Positions 25,416 to 32,671 of a DNA stretch of 32,671 bases are shown piece by piece (positions within the stretch are counted from its first letter, which is position 1; every line of letters begins with the position of its first letter). The notes below the pieces were generated by a model. It did no database searches. It had not been told where the DNA came from and was given only the letters and a program-made list of their open reading frames with translations. This stretch comes from Colwellia sp. D2M02 (GTDB lineage Bacteria; Pseudomonadota; Gammaproteobacteria; Enterobacterales; Alteromonadaceae), in contig NZ_JAHKPW010000031.1 of NCBI RefSeq assembly GCF_018860755.1, forward strand, positions 1 through 32,671. Reading direction: 5' to 3'. A program made the position numbers and the translations under genes.

Positions 25416-26498
25416 ATGAAGTGTTTATCAGATGTTGTTAATCACGGGTTTATTTTTGGTGAAAGCCTCGATAGACTTTTTAGTTATGCTAAAGCAAATC
25501 AGTTTGCTTACCCTGCAGTGAATGTTATTGGCACTAATTCAGTGAATGCTGCACTTGAAGCGGCACAAAAAGTTAACTCACCTATTATTGTGCAATTATC
25601 TTTTTCTGGTGCTGCATTTTTCATTGGTAAAGGAACGCAGTTATCACCTATGGATGCGGCTATTCAAGGTGGTGTTATTGCGGCTAAGTATATTAAAAGT
25701 GTTGCAAAAATTTATGGTGTGCCAGTTATTATTAATACTGATCATGCGGCTAAAAAGCTACTCCCTTGGATTGACGGTTTATTAGCACAGGGTGAAGCGC
25801 ATTATAAAGAAACAGGTGAGCCATTATTTAGCTCTCACATGATAGATCTATCAGAAGAAACATTAGAAGAAAATATTGAAACTTGTGCTCGTTATTTAAA
25901 ACGAATGACGGCAATATGTATGAGTTTAGAAATTGAATTAGGCTGTACTGGTGGTGAAGAAGACGGTGTAGATAATACTAATATTGATACGTCATTACTT
26001 TATACTCAGCCAGAAGATGTTGCTTATGCATACGAGCAATTAAGCCGTGTAAGTGAGGCATTTACGATTGCCGCCTCATTCGGCAACGTACACGGTGTTT
26101 ACAAACCTGGTAACGTTCAATTAACCCCTGAAATATTAAAAAACTCACAAGCCTTTGTTGCTGAAAAATTTGCTTTACAGCCTAATCATTTAAACTTTGT
26201 TTTTCATGGTGGCTCAGGCTCCGATCCTGAGGAAATAACCGAAGCAATTAGTTATGGTGTGATCAAAATGAACATTGATACTGATACTCAGTGGGCAAGT
26301 TGGGAGGGGGTTTCAAACTACTATCAAGCCAATAAAGATTATCTTCAAGGTCAAATAGGTAACCCAACGGGCGATGATATGCCTAACAAAAAATATTATG
26401 ATCCACGAGTATGGTTACGCCATGCTGAAGAATCAATGGCTGAACGTTTAGTACTTTCTTTTAAAGAACTAAATTGTATAAATAGATATAAGGCTTAA
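25416..26498 (+). CDS. fba: Class II fructose-bisphosphate aldolase (FbaA type)
   Basis: A 360-residue zinc aldolase close to E. coli FbaA. It condenses dihydroxyacetone phosphate and glyceraldehyde-3-phosphate to fructose-1,6-bisphosphate, or does the reverse. Zinc ligands and catalytic residues are visible in [12 protein letters not shown] (Asp and His), the [11 protein letters not shown] loop, the His of [10 protein letters not shown] and the His of [18 protein letters not shown] binds phosphate. The start at 25416 is chosen because AAGGTGAG (25401-25408) is 7 nt upstream; the in-frame GTG at 25404 lies within that site. It is unusual in an alginate operon: next to the KDPG aldolase and before a bisphosphatase, it argues for gluconeogenic use of the triose product. 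It is probably a paralogue of a housekeeping aldolase elsewhere. Confidence 0.92.
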   Translation: MKCLSDVVNHGFIFGESLDRLFSYAKANQFAYPAVNVIGTNSVNAALEAAQKVNSPIIVQLSFSGAAFFIGKGTQLSPMDAAIQGGVIAAKYIKSVAKIYGVPVIINTDHAAKKLLPWIDGLLAQGEAHYKETGEPLFSSHMIDLSEETLEENIETCARYLKRMTAICMSLEIELGCTGGEEDGVDNTNIDTSLLYTQPEDVAYAYEQLSRVSEAFTIAASFGNVHGVYKPGNVQLTPEILKNSQAFVAEKFALQPNHLNFVFHGGSGSDPEEITEAISYGVIKMNIDTDTQWASWEGVSNYYQANKDYLQGQIGNPTGDDMPNKKYYDPRVWLRHAEESMAERLVLSFKELNCINRYKA

Positions 26499-26500
26499 TT

Positions 26501-27469
26501 ATGAAGCGCTTAATACCTTGTTTAGAGCAAGATAATGTTGAAATTGAATTAATTCTCTTGATTAAAACTTTATTGACGGCTTGTAAAGAAATTTCATTTA
26601 GGGTGAGTCAAGGCGCGTTATCTAACGTACTAGGCTCTACGTTAGATGAAAATATTCAAGGCGAAACTCAAAAGAAACTTGATGTTATAAGTAATCAATT
26701 ACTAAAAGATATGTTATTAGAAAGTGGCAAAGTCCGAACTATCGCTTCAGAAGAAGAAGACTTTGTTGTAGCAGCAACTGAAAATGCTCCTTACATTGTT
26801 GCTTTTGACCCACTTGATGGTTCATCTAATATTGATATTAATGGTCAAATAGGCACTATTTTTACTATTTATCGTGCAAAAGATGATGCTCCTGCAAACA
26901 GTGAGTTACAGTTTTCACAAAAAGGTACGGAGCAAGTTTGTGCGGGATATGTTTTATATGGCCCGTCAACTATGTTGGCGATGACTACCGGTGGGCCAAC
27001 GCGTTTATATACCCTAGATAAAACTCAGGGCTGTTATTTACTTACCACGGAACAACTATCAATACCGACCGAAACACAAGAGTTTGCAGTAAACATGTCA
27101 AACTTTCACCAGTGGTCGGCCGAGTTTGCTCACTATATTAATGATTTAATCTTAGGGAAGGCAGGCATACGTGCTAAAAAATATAATATGCGCTGGAATG
27201 GTGCCATGGTTGGTGATGTGCATCGAGTATTGTCGAGAGGTGGTATTTTTTGTTATCCTAATAATATAAATCAGCCTGAGCAACCTGCTAAGCTACGTTT
27301 GCTATATGAAGCTAACCCATTAGCTATGTTAGTTGAAAATGCTAAAGGGAAAGCATTTACAGAACAAACACGGATATTAGAGATTCAACCGTCTGATATT
27401 CATCAAAGAGTTGCTGTTATTATGGGCTCAGCAAATGAAGTTGATAAGTGTTTAAGTTATTTAAGGTAG
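26501..27469 (+). CDS. fbp: Class I fructose-1,6-bisphosphatase
   Basis: A 322-residue class I FBPase that hydrolyses fructose-1,6-bisphosphate to fructose-6-phosphate, the committed gluconeogenic step. Visible marks are the dynamic-loop region [14 protein letters not shown], the metal-binding IASEEEDF, the signature [12 protein letters not shown] starting at D103, and the sugar-phosphate region [14 protein letters not shown]. The N-terminal AMP-binding helix region is divergent from E. coli Fbp (for example [16 protein letters not shown]), so allosteric control may differ. It starts 2 nt after the aldolase stop with AAGG as ribosome site, so the two are translationally linked. Last gene of the operon; a terminator follows at 27512-27554. 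Confidence 0.92.
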   Translation: MKRLIPCLEQDNVEIELILLIKTLLTACKEISFRVSQGALSNVLGSTLDENIQGETQKKLDVISNQLLKDMLLESGKVRTIASEEEDFVVAATENAPYIVAFDPLDGSSNIDINGQIGTIFTIYRAKDDAPANSELQFSQKGTEQVCAGYVLYGPSTMLAMTTGGPTRLYTLDKTQGCYLLTTEQLSIPTETQEFAVNMSNFHQWSAEFAHYINDLILGKAGIRAKKYNMRWNGAMVGDVHRVLSRGGIFCYPNNINQPEQPAKLRLLYEANPLAMLVENAKGKAFTEQTRILEIQPSDIHQRVAVIMGSANEVDKCLSYLR

Positions 27470-27511
27470 AGTGTTAACTTATTCTGTTATTAGTCGTTTT
27501 TAATGCTTTGG

Positions 27512-27554
27512 TGTTGCTTAATCAGTGTGTTATTAGTGTATTAAGCAACATTTT
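27512..27554 (+). terminator. Terminator of the alginate operon
   Basis: TGTTGCTTAA (27512-27521) pairs perfectly with TTAAGCAACA (27541-27550), followed by TTTT. The loop of 19 nt is long, so strength is moderate. It sits between the convergent fbp and alcohol dehydrogenase genes. Confidence 0.65.
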
Positions 27555-27566
27555 ATCAATGATGTA

Positions 27567-28577
27567 TTAAAACCCCTCTAAAACCAGTTTGCCACGCGAC
27601 TGTTGCGATTCTAAAATTTGGTGCGCTTTAATGATATTTTCAGGGCTTATTTTTCCTAAGTGTTGTCCTAGGGTAGTTTGTAAAACGCCTTCATCAATCA
27701 ATGCACTAATTTCATTTAAAAGTCGATGTTGGGCTATCATATCGTCGGTTTGAAACAGAGAGCGGGTAAACATTAACTCCCAATGAATTGAAATACTTTT
27801 ACGTTTAAAAAGTAAAATATCAAAGTGCTTAGGATCGTCTATTAGTGCGTATTTACCTTGCGGTTTGATGATCTGCGCTACCTCTTCTAAGTAGTCATCA
27901 GAATTAGTTAAACTGATCACATAATCAAATTCAGCCAGTTGTTCATCGCTAACTTGCTTACTCAGCGAAGCACTATGATCAAGAACTTTATCAACCCCTA
28001 AGTCTTTTAACCACTTAACACTTTCTGCTCTTGAGGCGGTGCCAACTACGGTTAACGCGGTAAGTTGTTTGGCTAATTGCACTAAAATAGAGCCTACACC
28101 ACCGGCCGCGCCAATAATGAGTAGTGATTTGTTTTCTTCTTCTGCACCTTGTTTAATATTAAGGCGATCAAACAGTAATTCCCATGCGGTAATTGAGGTT
28201 AACGGTAATGCTGCCGCTTGTGCGTCTGATAAGGTTTTAGGCGCGTGACCCACAATACGTTCGTCTACTAATTGATATTGTGCATTACTGCCATCTCGGG
28301 TTAAGTCACCAGCATAAAACACGCGATCGCCTACATTAAATAAGCTAACCTCTTCGCCAACAGATTTTACGGTGCCAACACCGTCCCAACCTAAAATTTT
28401 AAAGTCATTTGTCGGCAACGCAGACTTTCTGACTTTGGTATCAACAGGGTTAACTGAAATAGCACTAACTTCAATTAACAAGTCATGCCCAGAAGCGGTT
28501 GGAGTAGGGAGCTCAATAGCGACTAAAGCATCGTTATTAAGAACTTCTGAAGGCTGTTTGTAACCAATTGCTTTCAT
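27567..28577 (-). CDS. Zinc-binding alcohol dehydrogenase family / quinone oxidoreductase-like protein
   Basis: A 336-residue medium-chain dehydrogenase/reductase. The N-terminus (MKAIGYKQ, then AISVNPVDTKVRK) and the overall length fit the zinc-binding alcohol dehydrogenase subfamily modelled as adh_fam_1 (TIGR02817). Despite the name, these usually lack the structural-zinc cysteines and act on quinones or enones with NADPH. The nucleotide motif GAAGGVGSILVQLAKQL lies near residues 158-174, and the C-terminal LESQQSRGKLVLEGF is a family mark. The start at 28577 is preferred over a longer frame from 28616 because a GTGAGA ribosome site lies just upstream of it. It is convergent with fbp and divergent from the SLC13 gene, so it is not part of the alginate operon. 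The substrate is unknown. Confidence 0.82.
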   Translation of the reverse strand: MKAIGYKQPSEVLNNDALVAIELPTPTASGHDLLIEVSAISVNPVDTKVRKSALPTNDFKILGWDGVGTVKSVGEEVSLFNVGDRVFYAGDLTRDGSNAQYQLVDERIVGHAPKTLSDAQAAALPLTSITAWELLFDRLNIKQGAEEENKSLLIIGAAGGVGSILVQLAKQLTALTVVGTASRAESVKWLKDLGVDKVLDHSASLSKQVSDEQLAEFDYVISLTNSDDYLEEVAQIIKPQGKYALIDDPKHFDILLFKRKSISIHWELMFTRSLFQTDDMIAQHRLLNEISALIDEGVLQTTLGQHLGKISPENIIKAHQILESQQSRGKLVLEGF

Positions 28578-28764
28578 CTTTATCTCACTTTTAATAAAAG
28601 TACATCGGTAGAGCATAAGCCATGCTAAACGAAAAAACTAACTAAAAAACTATATTAACTCGCTTGCGTAACGTTATTATACGGTTTGAATAAAAGTAAC
28701 TAAGCACATTTAATAAAATGTATTACTCTGTTAACTTAACCGTTAATAGATTATTTAATCGCTT

Positions 28765-28839
28765 CTTTACTAAACTGTTATTTATTAACACATTGTTTAT
28801 TAGATTATTGTTTATTAAATGATTGCTTACTGAATTTTA
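28765..28839. repeat. Degenerate 15-bp tandem repeat, five copies
   Basis: Consecutive units are CTTTACTAAACTGTT, ATTTATTAACACATT, GTTTATTAGATTATT, GTTTATTAAATGATT and GCTTACTGAATTTTA; a possible sixth precedes them (28750-28764). The array ends 13 nt before the SLC13 GTG start, inside the divergent promoter region shared with the dehydrogenase gene. Confidence 0.6.
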
Positions 28840-28851
28840 ATTGAGATTGCC

Positions 28852-30681
28852 GTGAATATACCTGACATTCCTAATAACCATGCTTTGGCTATGCTATTAA
28901 TCACTGTTATTGCATTGTACTTTTTCCGTCGCGATGACATTCCACTTGAAACGTCGTCTTTATCAGTGCTGGTTTTACTGTGTTTAGTTTTTACAATATT
29001 CCCTTTTGAAGTGAATGATCAGATGTTAGAGCCATCGTCACTGTTTTTTGGTTTTGGCCATGAGGCGCTGGTGACTGTTTGTGCTTTAATGATTATTGGT
29101 CACGCTTTAGTTCGAACGGGCGCTTTAGTGCCCGTGGGACGAAATTTAGCAAAACTGTGGAAAATTAGTCCTGCACTCTCATTACTCATAACCTTAATTA
29201 TTGCTGGAACGCTAAGTGCCTTTGTTAACAATACGCCGATTGTCGTTTTGTTATTACCTATTTTGGCAAACGTGGCTTTAAGAACCAAAACCGACACCTC
29301 ACCCATGTTATTGCCTATGGGGCTCGCGACGTTAGTTGGCGGTATGACAACCACTATTGGTACCTCGACTAACTTACTGGTTGTTAGTGTTGCGAGTGAT
29401 ATGGGCTTACCACGCATTGGCATGTTTGATTTTAGTTTACCTGCGGTGATTGCAGCGACGGTTGCTATTGCCTATTTATGGATTGTTGCACCTAAGTTAT
29501 TACCTAAGCGCTCGCCGTCACTTGCTGATACCTCACCACGATTATTTAGCGCTTATTTAAATATTAATGAAGACAGTATTTCAAATGGCAAAACAGTGGC
29601 AGAAGTACTGAAACTCACTGATGATCAAATGACAATTCAGTCAATTCAACGCAGCCCTCATTACCGTAATGTGAGACCTTTTCCTGATACTGTTTTACGT
29701 GAAGGCGATCGCTTACATGTAAAAGATTACCCTGATCAACTGAAAGAATTTGAGTCGGTAATACAGGCAACCATGTTCTCAGGTGCTCATAAAGTAGATG
29801 AAAACCATCCTCTTAATGCCGAAAAACAAATGCTGGCAGAAATAGTTGTAATTCAAGCATCAGGTTTAGTGGGTCGTACATTAAGAGATGTACAATTTGC
29901 TAAGCGTTATGGTATTTCAGTCGTGGCGCTGCACCGAGATGGTAAAGCGATGGAGATAGGGCGTAGTAGTATTGGTAATATGATTATTCACACCGGTGAT
30001 GTTTTACTAGTACAAGGTGAAGCTGAGCAAATTGATGAATTAAAAGAAAATCGCGGCTTTTTAATTATTGATGGCGCGGCTGATTTACCTTACTCGAAAA
30101 AAGCGCCAATTGCCCTTGGCGTACTCTTTGGTGTAGTAACGGTTGCCGCACTGGGTATTTTACCAATAGCGATCAGCTCTATTTGCGGTATTGTGGTGTT
30201 ATTAGCAACTAAGTGCTTAAGCTGGGAAGATATTTCATCAGCGCTAAGTAGTCAGGTTATTCTTATTGTGGTGGCTTCACTTGCTTTAGGCTCCGCGATG
30301 ATGCAAACCGGGGGCGCAGAATATATTGCCCAAATGTTTGTCGCTTTAGCCTTTGATTTACCGCCTGCGGGCATTCTATCAGCCTTAATGTTAATGCTAG
30401 CGGTATTAACCAATATAGTCTCAAACAATGCCGCGGCGGTTATTGGTACGCCCATTGCCATTTCAGTGGCAACACAATTAAATGTACCCGTTGAACCTTT
30501 TATTTTAGCGGTATTATTTGGCGCTAACTTAAGTTATGCAACGCCTATGGCTTATAAAACCAATATTTTGGTTATGAATGCCGGTGGTTATCAGTTTTCT
30601 GACTTTGTCCGCGTTGGTTTACCGCTGGTAATATTAATGTGGATAACGTTGTCATGCTTATTAACGTGGTTGTATTTATAG
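28852..30681 (+). CDS. SLC13-type anion permease with two RCK_C (TrkA-C) domains
   Basis: A 609-residue inner-membrane transporter of the divalent anion:sodium symporter superfamily. The N-terminal helices (about residues 10-210) contain NNTPIVVLLLPI and TTIGTSTNLLVVSVA, the helical-hairpin and sodium-site motifs. A cytosolic insert (about residues 220-385) holds two TrkA-C-like modules, each with the R-x-G-D-x-L-x-V type ending (REGDRLHVKD and HTGDVLLVQG). The second membrane half has VSNNAAAVIGTPIAI. Substrates of this group include sulfate, silicate-like anions or dicarboxylates; the sequence does not decide. The start is GTG at 28852, with GAG about 7 nt upstream, giving MNIPDIPNNHALAM. 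The RCK modules suggest gating by a nucleotide or other small ligand. It is divergent from the dehydrogenase gene, with a 15-bp tandem array just upstream. Confidence 0.85.
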   Translation: MNIPDIPNNHALAMLLITVIALYFFRRDDIPLETSSLSVLVLLCLVFTIFPFEVNDQMLEPSSLFFGFGHEALVTVCALMIIGHALVRTGALVPVGRNLAKLWKISPALSLLITLIIAGTLSAFVNNTPIVVLLLPILANVALRTKTDTSPMLLPMGLATLVGGMTTTIGTSTNLLVVSVASDMGLPRIGMFDFSLPAVIAATVAIAYLWIVAPKLLPKRSPSLADTSPRLFSAYLNINEDSISNGKTVAEVLKLTDDQMTIQSIQRSPHYRNVRPFPDTVLREGDRLHVKDYPDQLKEFESVIQATMFSGAHKVDENHPLNAEKQMLAEIVVIQASGLVGRTLRDVQFAKRYGISVVALHRDGKAMEIGRSSIGNMIIHTGDVLLVQGEAEQIDELKENRGFLIIDGAADLPYSKKAPIALGVLFGVVTVAALGILPIAISSICGIVVLLATKCLSWEDISSALSSQVILIVVASLALGSAMMQTGGAEYIAQMFVALAFDLPPAGILSALMLMLAVLTNIVSNNAAAVIGTPIAISVATQLNVPVEPFILAVLFGANLSYATPMAYKTNILVMNAGGYQFSDFVRVGLPLVILMWITLSCLLTWLYL

Positions 30682-30734
30682 CACCAGAGTTTTTTGAGGC
30701 TTATTTATAAAAGCCAGCGACGTTTGATTTATTT

Positions 30735-30795
30735 GCACAAAAAAAGCTAACGCTTGAGGTAACAGATTAAATATATGTTACAGAGCGTTAGCTTT
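30735..30795 (-). terminator. Terminator between convergent genes
   Basis: AAAGCTAACGCT (30743-30754) pairs with AGCGTTAGCTTT (30784-30795), extended by GTAACA/TGTTAC. On the minus strand it is followed by a run of seven T, so it mainly ends the 30821 gene. It may also serve the SLC13 gene. Confidence 0.8.
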
Positions 30796-30820
30796 ATAAT
30801 GTTAGTTATGAGCTTAACAA

Positions 30821-31744
30821 TTATTCAGAATTTGGTTTTAAATAGGCAATATCGTCATCAATATCATCAATACCAAAGTCATAACCACCATCAAAGTCAT
30901 CATGTAATTCATTAGTTACATTCACTGATAACTCTAATACTTCGGGCAAATAAATCGCGACTGTTTTAGGTGAGGCGATTACTTTTTTAAGCTCTGAAAA
31001 TTCAAATAATGTCACTTCTTCAAGGTACATTTTTGCCGTTAACGGTAAGCTACTAATGAGCGTTTTAGTACAGCTGCTTAATTGCGCTGCTATTTGCTCT
31101 GCCGGCGTTGTACTTAAATAAGTGACTAATTGGTTATATAGGTCACTATTAAAAACATTACGGTCAGAATTTATGAGTAATAAACCTAGCGCAGAGTTTA
31201 AAAACTTTTGTAGCTCAAAGAGTAAAACGTCTTCATCATGCTCAGGTATTACTGTGTTAGCGCTATACTTAGCGGATACTTGCTTATGTACTTCTAATAG
31301 CTTAATGCTTTTATAGGCATTTTTTACCAGCGTAGTATGCTTTAACATAATGTCAGCGGTATCATTGACACCCAACGCATAAGTGCTGATAGGTATCTCT
31401 TTAAAATACTCAGGGGCGATGTTTTTCAGCTCAGCGTATTTTGCCCAGCCGGCACGAAAACAAAAGACAATACCTTGATTTTTAATAATTTCAATGGCTT
31501 TGTCAGAGTCGTTGTTACACTGGCTTAACAAACCTAAATTGATCATACCTAACACAATTTCACAGGCCTTTTTAATTTGGTCCGCGTAAATTATAGATAA
31601 GCAGTCTGACGCAATACGTAGCGACATATCAGAGAGTTGTTGTTGAGTTTTATGCATAAACTCTGCTGAGAAATCACCATTTGTAACACCGTCTTTCAAT
31701 ACTAAAAGTATAAAAGGGTTTTGCCTTAACTCTGCTATTTTCAT
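30821..31744 (-). CDS. Conserved-looking unknown protein with acidic C-terminal tail
   Basis: A 307-residue soluble, mostly helical protein that I do not recognise. No signal peptide, membrane helix, nucleotide loop or metal motif is evident. The first 40 residues (MKIAELRQNPFILLVLKDG...) are mixed helix and strand, and the middle is leucine-rich helix. The last 30 residues are strongly acidic with alternating Asp, Gly and Tyr (a DDFDGGYDFGIDDIDDD-type tail). The ATG at 31744 has AGGA 6 nt upstream. It is the last gene of a minus-strand run, 108 nt after another unknown gene, and is closed by the terminator at 30735-30795. It could be an adaptor or scaffold with a charged tail, but nothing in the sequence proves a role. 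Confidence 0.7.
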   Translation of the reverse strand: MKIAELRQNPFILLVLKDGVTNGDFSAEFMHKTQQQLSDMSLRIASDCLSIIYADQIKKACEIVLGMINLGLLSQCNNDSDKAIEIIKNQGIVFCFRAGWAKYAELKNIAPEYFKEIPISTYALGVNDTADIMLKHTTLVKNAYKSIKLLEVHKQVSAKYSANTVIPEHDEDVLLFELQKFLNSALGLLLINSDRNVFNSDLYNQLVTYLSTTPAEQIAAQLSSCTKTLISSLPLTAKMYLEEVTLFEFSELKKVIASPKTVAIYLPEVLELSVNVTNELHDDFDGGYDFGIDDIDDDIAYLKPNSE

Positions 31745-31852
31745 TTACTGTCCTATAGTAATGCCGGTTGTTAATTTATACATAATAACCGGCACTTAGC
31801 GCCTTATTCGTTGATTTATCAGTAAAACCTAGTATTAACCTAAGCATTTTAC

Positions 31853-32500
31853 CTACAGCGGCGCAAACATGTCATCGGTGTCCATCTCTACAGAGGTAAC
31901 ACGTTGCTTGTTGGCATTTTGTTTTAAAATGGCTTCAATGTTAGCTAAAGTACCATTACTGCTTACCGTTAATACTTCACGGTAGGCTTCTTCATCAAGG
32001 TTTTTTATTTTTAATAACAGCTCTTCAATACTGCCTGAAAGCTGTTCTTCGTCGTATTCCATTTCAGAGAAATCATGACCAATAAAAGGTAGTGATAAAT
32101 AGAGTAAACCAAAATCATCTTCAACAATGGCTTTGAGTAACTCACGTTGCTTTTCGTCATCTTCATAAGATAAGAATATTTGCGATAGTAAGCTGTGTGC
32201 TTCTGTTTGCGCACAAAATACACTGTCTTCATCCATATTTTGCCAATAAGATGGTTCAACATTTAATAGTTGTTTAATTGACTCAGCGTCCATAAGCCAA
32301 GTAGCAATGGAAGGAATAGTGGCATCGTGCTCACGAATAATTTTAGCAACGGTTAAAATATCCATTTCAGACAACACAGCAAGCATGGTTTCATCGCCTT
32401 GCTCCGCAGCTATCGCTTCTAATGAGGTACCTGCGCGTCTACCGCTGTGTTGAGCGTCTTCAATAATATCTGAAGCAAGAATTAGTGCATTTTTAGTCAA
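31853..32500 (-). CDS. Unknown acidic helical protein, TTG start
   Basis: A 215-residue acidic helical protein with no recognised family. It is rich in Glu, Asp, Leu and Ile. A repeated helical pattern resembling short alpha-solenoid units is possible (segments near residues 28-60, 60-85 and 95-135), including IREHDATIPSIATWLMD. The C-terminus is again acidic and ends V-E-M-D-T-D-D-M-F-A-P-L. The start is TTG at 32500 (MTKNALIL), supported by GAGGA 7 nt upstream; no better ATG lies near. It sits 56 nt downstream of a partial gene whose product has an acidic tail, and 108 nt upstream of the 307-residue gene, suggesting one operon. Function unknown. Confidence 0.65.
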   Translation of the reverse strand: MTKNALILASDIIEDAQHSGRRAGTSLEAIAAEQGDETMLAVLSEMDILTVAKIIREHDATIPSIATWLMDAESIKQLLNVEPSYWQNMDEDSVFCAQTEAHSLLSQIFLSYEDDEKQRELLKAIVEDDFGLLYLSLPFIGHDFSEMEYDEEQLSGSIEELLLKIKNLDEEAYREVLTVSSNGTLANIEAILKQNANKQRVTSVEMDTDDMFAPL

Positions 32501-32556
32501 TTGATATTCCTCAAATGGTATTGTTTTTACTATTAATTTTAGCTTTAGCTTTGTTA

Positions 32557-32671
32557 TTAGTATTGTTCGTCATAATCGTCACTATAAGTGTCGTATTCAC
32601 TCTCGTCTTCATCTTTTAATGATGCTAATGGTGTCGCATCATAACTATTATAAAAGTGATTTAGCAATACG
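32557..32671 (-). CDS. Partial gene: C-terminal end of an unknown protein, acidic Tyr/Asp-rich tail
   Basis: An open frame enters from the right edge on the minus strand and ends at a TAA (complement of 32557-32559). It encodes about 37 visible residues, beginning V-L-L-N-H-F-Y-N and ending in a strongly acidic stretch (ESEYDTYSDDYDEQY). Codon use matches the neighbours, and the stop is 56 nt upstream of the next gene on the same strand. It is too short to assign a family. The acidic tail resembles those of the two following genes, so they may act together. The start and the rest of the gene are outside the window. Confidence 0.5.
   Translation of the reverse strand, partial: VLLNHFYNSYDATPLASLKDEDESEYDTYSDDYDEQY

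Noticed and set aside
28765-28839. CRISPR-like array
   Set aside because: The 15-bp units are contiguous without spacers and degenerate, and no cas gene is present.
30821-32671. Toxin-antitoxin or defence island at the right end
   Set aside because: No nuclease, helicase, kinase or pore-type motif is visible in the three unknown proteins, so the idea is unsupported.

Overview
The window is AT-rich chromosomal DNA from a marine gammaproteobacterium. The protein repertoire (an alginate utilisation locus, large TonB-dependent receptors, a YbiT-type ABC-F protein, an FbaA-type aldolase) and the base composition suggest the order Alteromonadales, most likely the Colwellia/Thalassotalea group. That placement is an inference from gene content, not from a marker gene. 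No rRNA, tRNA, transposase, phage, integron or CRISPR array was recognised.

Layout. 1-1932: intergenic repeat copy A, then three minus-strand genes (DUF2867-like, DUF4386-like, DoxX-like). 1933-4350: a minus-strand BtuB-like receptor with a cobalamin riboswitch in front of it and a terminator behind it. 4753-11128: unlinked plus-strand housekeeping or accessory genes: a GhrA-type hydroxyacid dehydrogenase, two small membrane proteins, a Spo0M-like protein, the ABC-F protein YbiT, and a MerR regulator paired with a flavodoxin-fold NAD(P)H oxidoreductase. 11427-27550: the alginate locus. 27567-32671: a zinc-type alcohol dehydrogenase divergent from an SLC13/RCK anion permease, then a minus-strand run of three unrecognised genes whose products all end in acidic tails. 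The last of these runs off the window.

The alginate locus is the main system. An outer-membrane TonB-dependent receptor (11609) and a 3-hydroxyisobutyrate-dehydrogenase-family reductase (15005) are separate plus-strand units. A minus-strand GntR/FadR-type regulator (16316-17050) is divergent from an eight-gene operon: PL6 lyase, PL17 oligoalginate lyase, KdgF cupin, hexuronate-type MFS transporter, KDG kinase, KDPG aldolase, class II fructose-bisphosphate aldolase and class I fructose-1,6-bisphosphatase. Read together, alginate oligomers enter the periplasm through the receptor and are cut to unsaturated monomers by PL6 and PL17. The monomers are imported by the MFS protein, linearised by KdgF, reduced to KDG, phosphorylated and split to pyruvate plus glyceraldehyde-3-phosphate. 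The last two genes then lead triose phosphate up to fructose-6-phosphate.

The receptor, reductase and PL6 promoters share one architecture: an ATTGGTAAT box (inverted in one case), then TTGACA, then a 17-nt spacer filled with TTGG(T) repeats, then the -10 box. This looks like the operator of the local GntR regulator. Other points worth a second look are two diverged copies of an intergenic repeat 16 kb apart, a 15-bp x5 tandem array in front of the SLC13 gene, several short intergenic tandem duplications and the acidic-tail gene set. I found no convincing new defence or mobile system.
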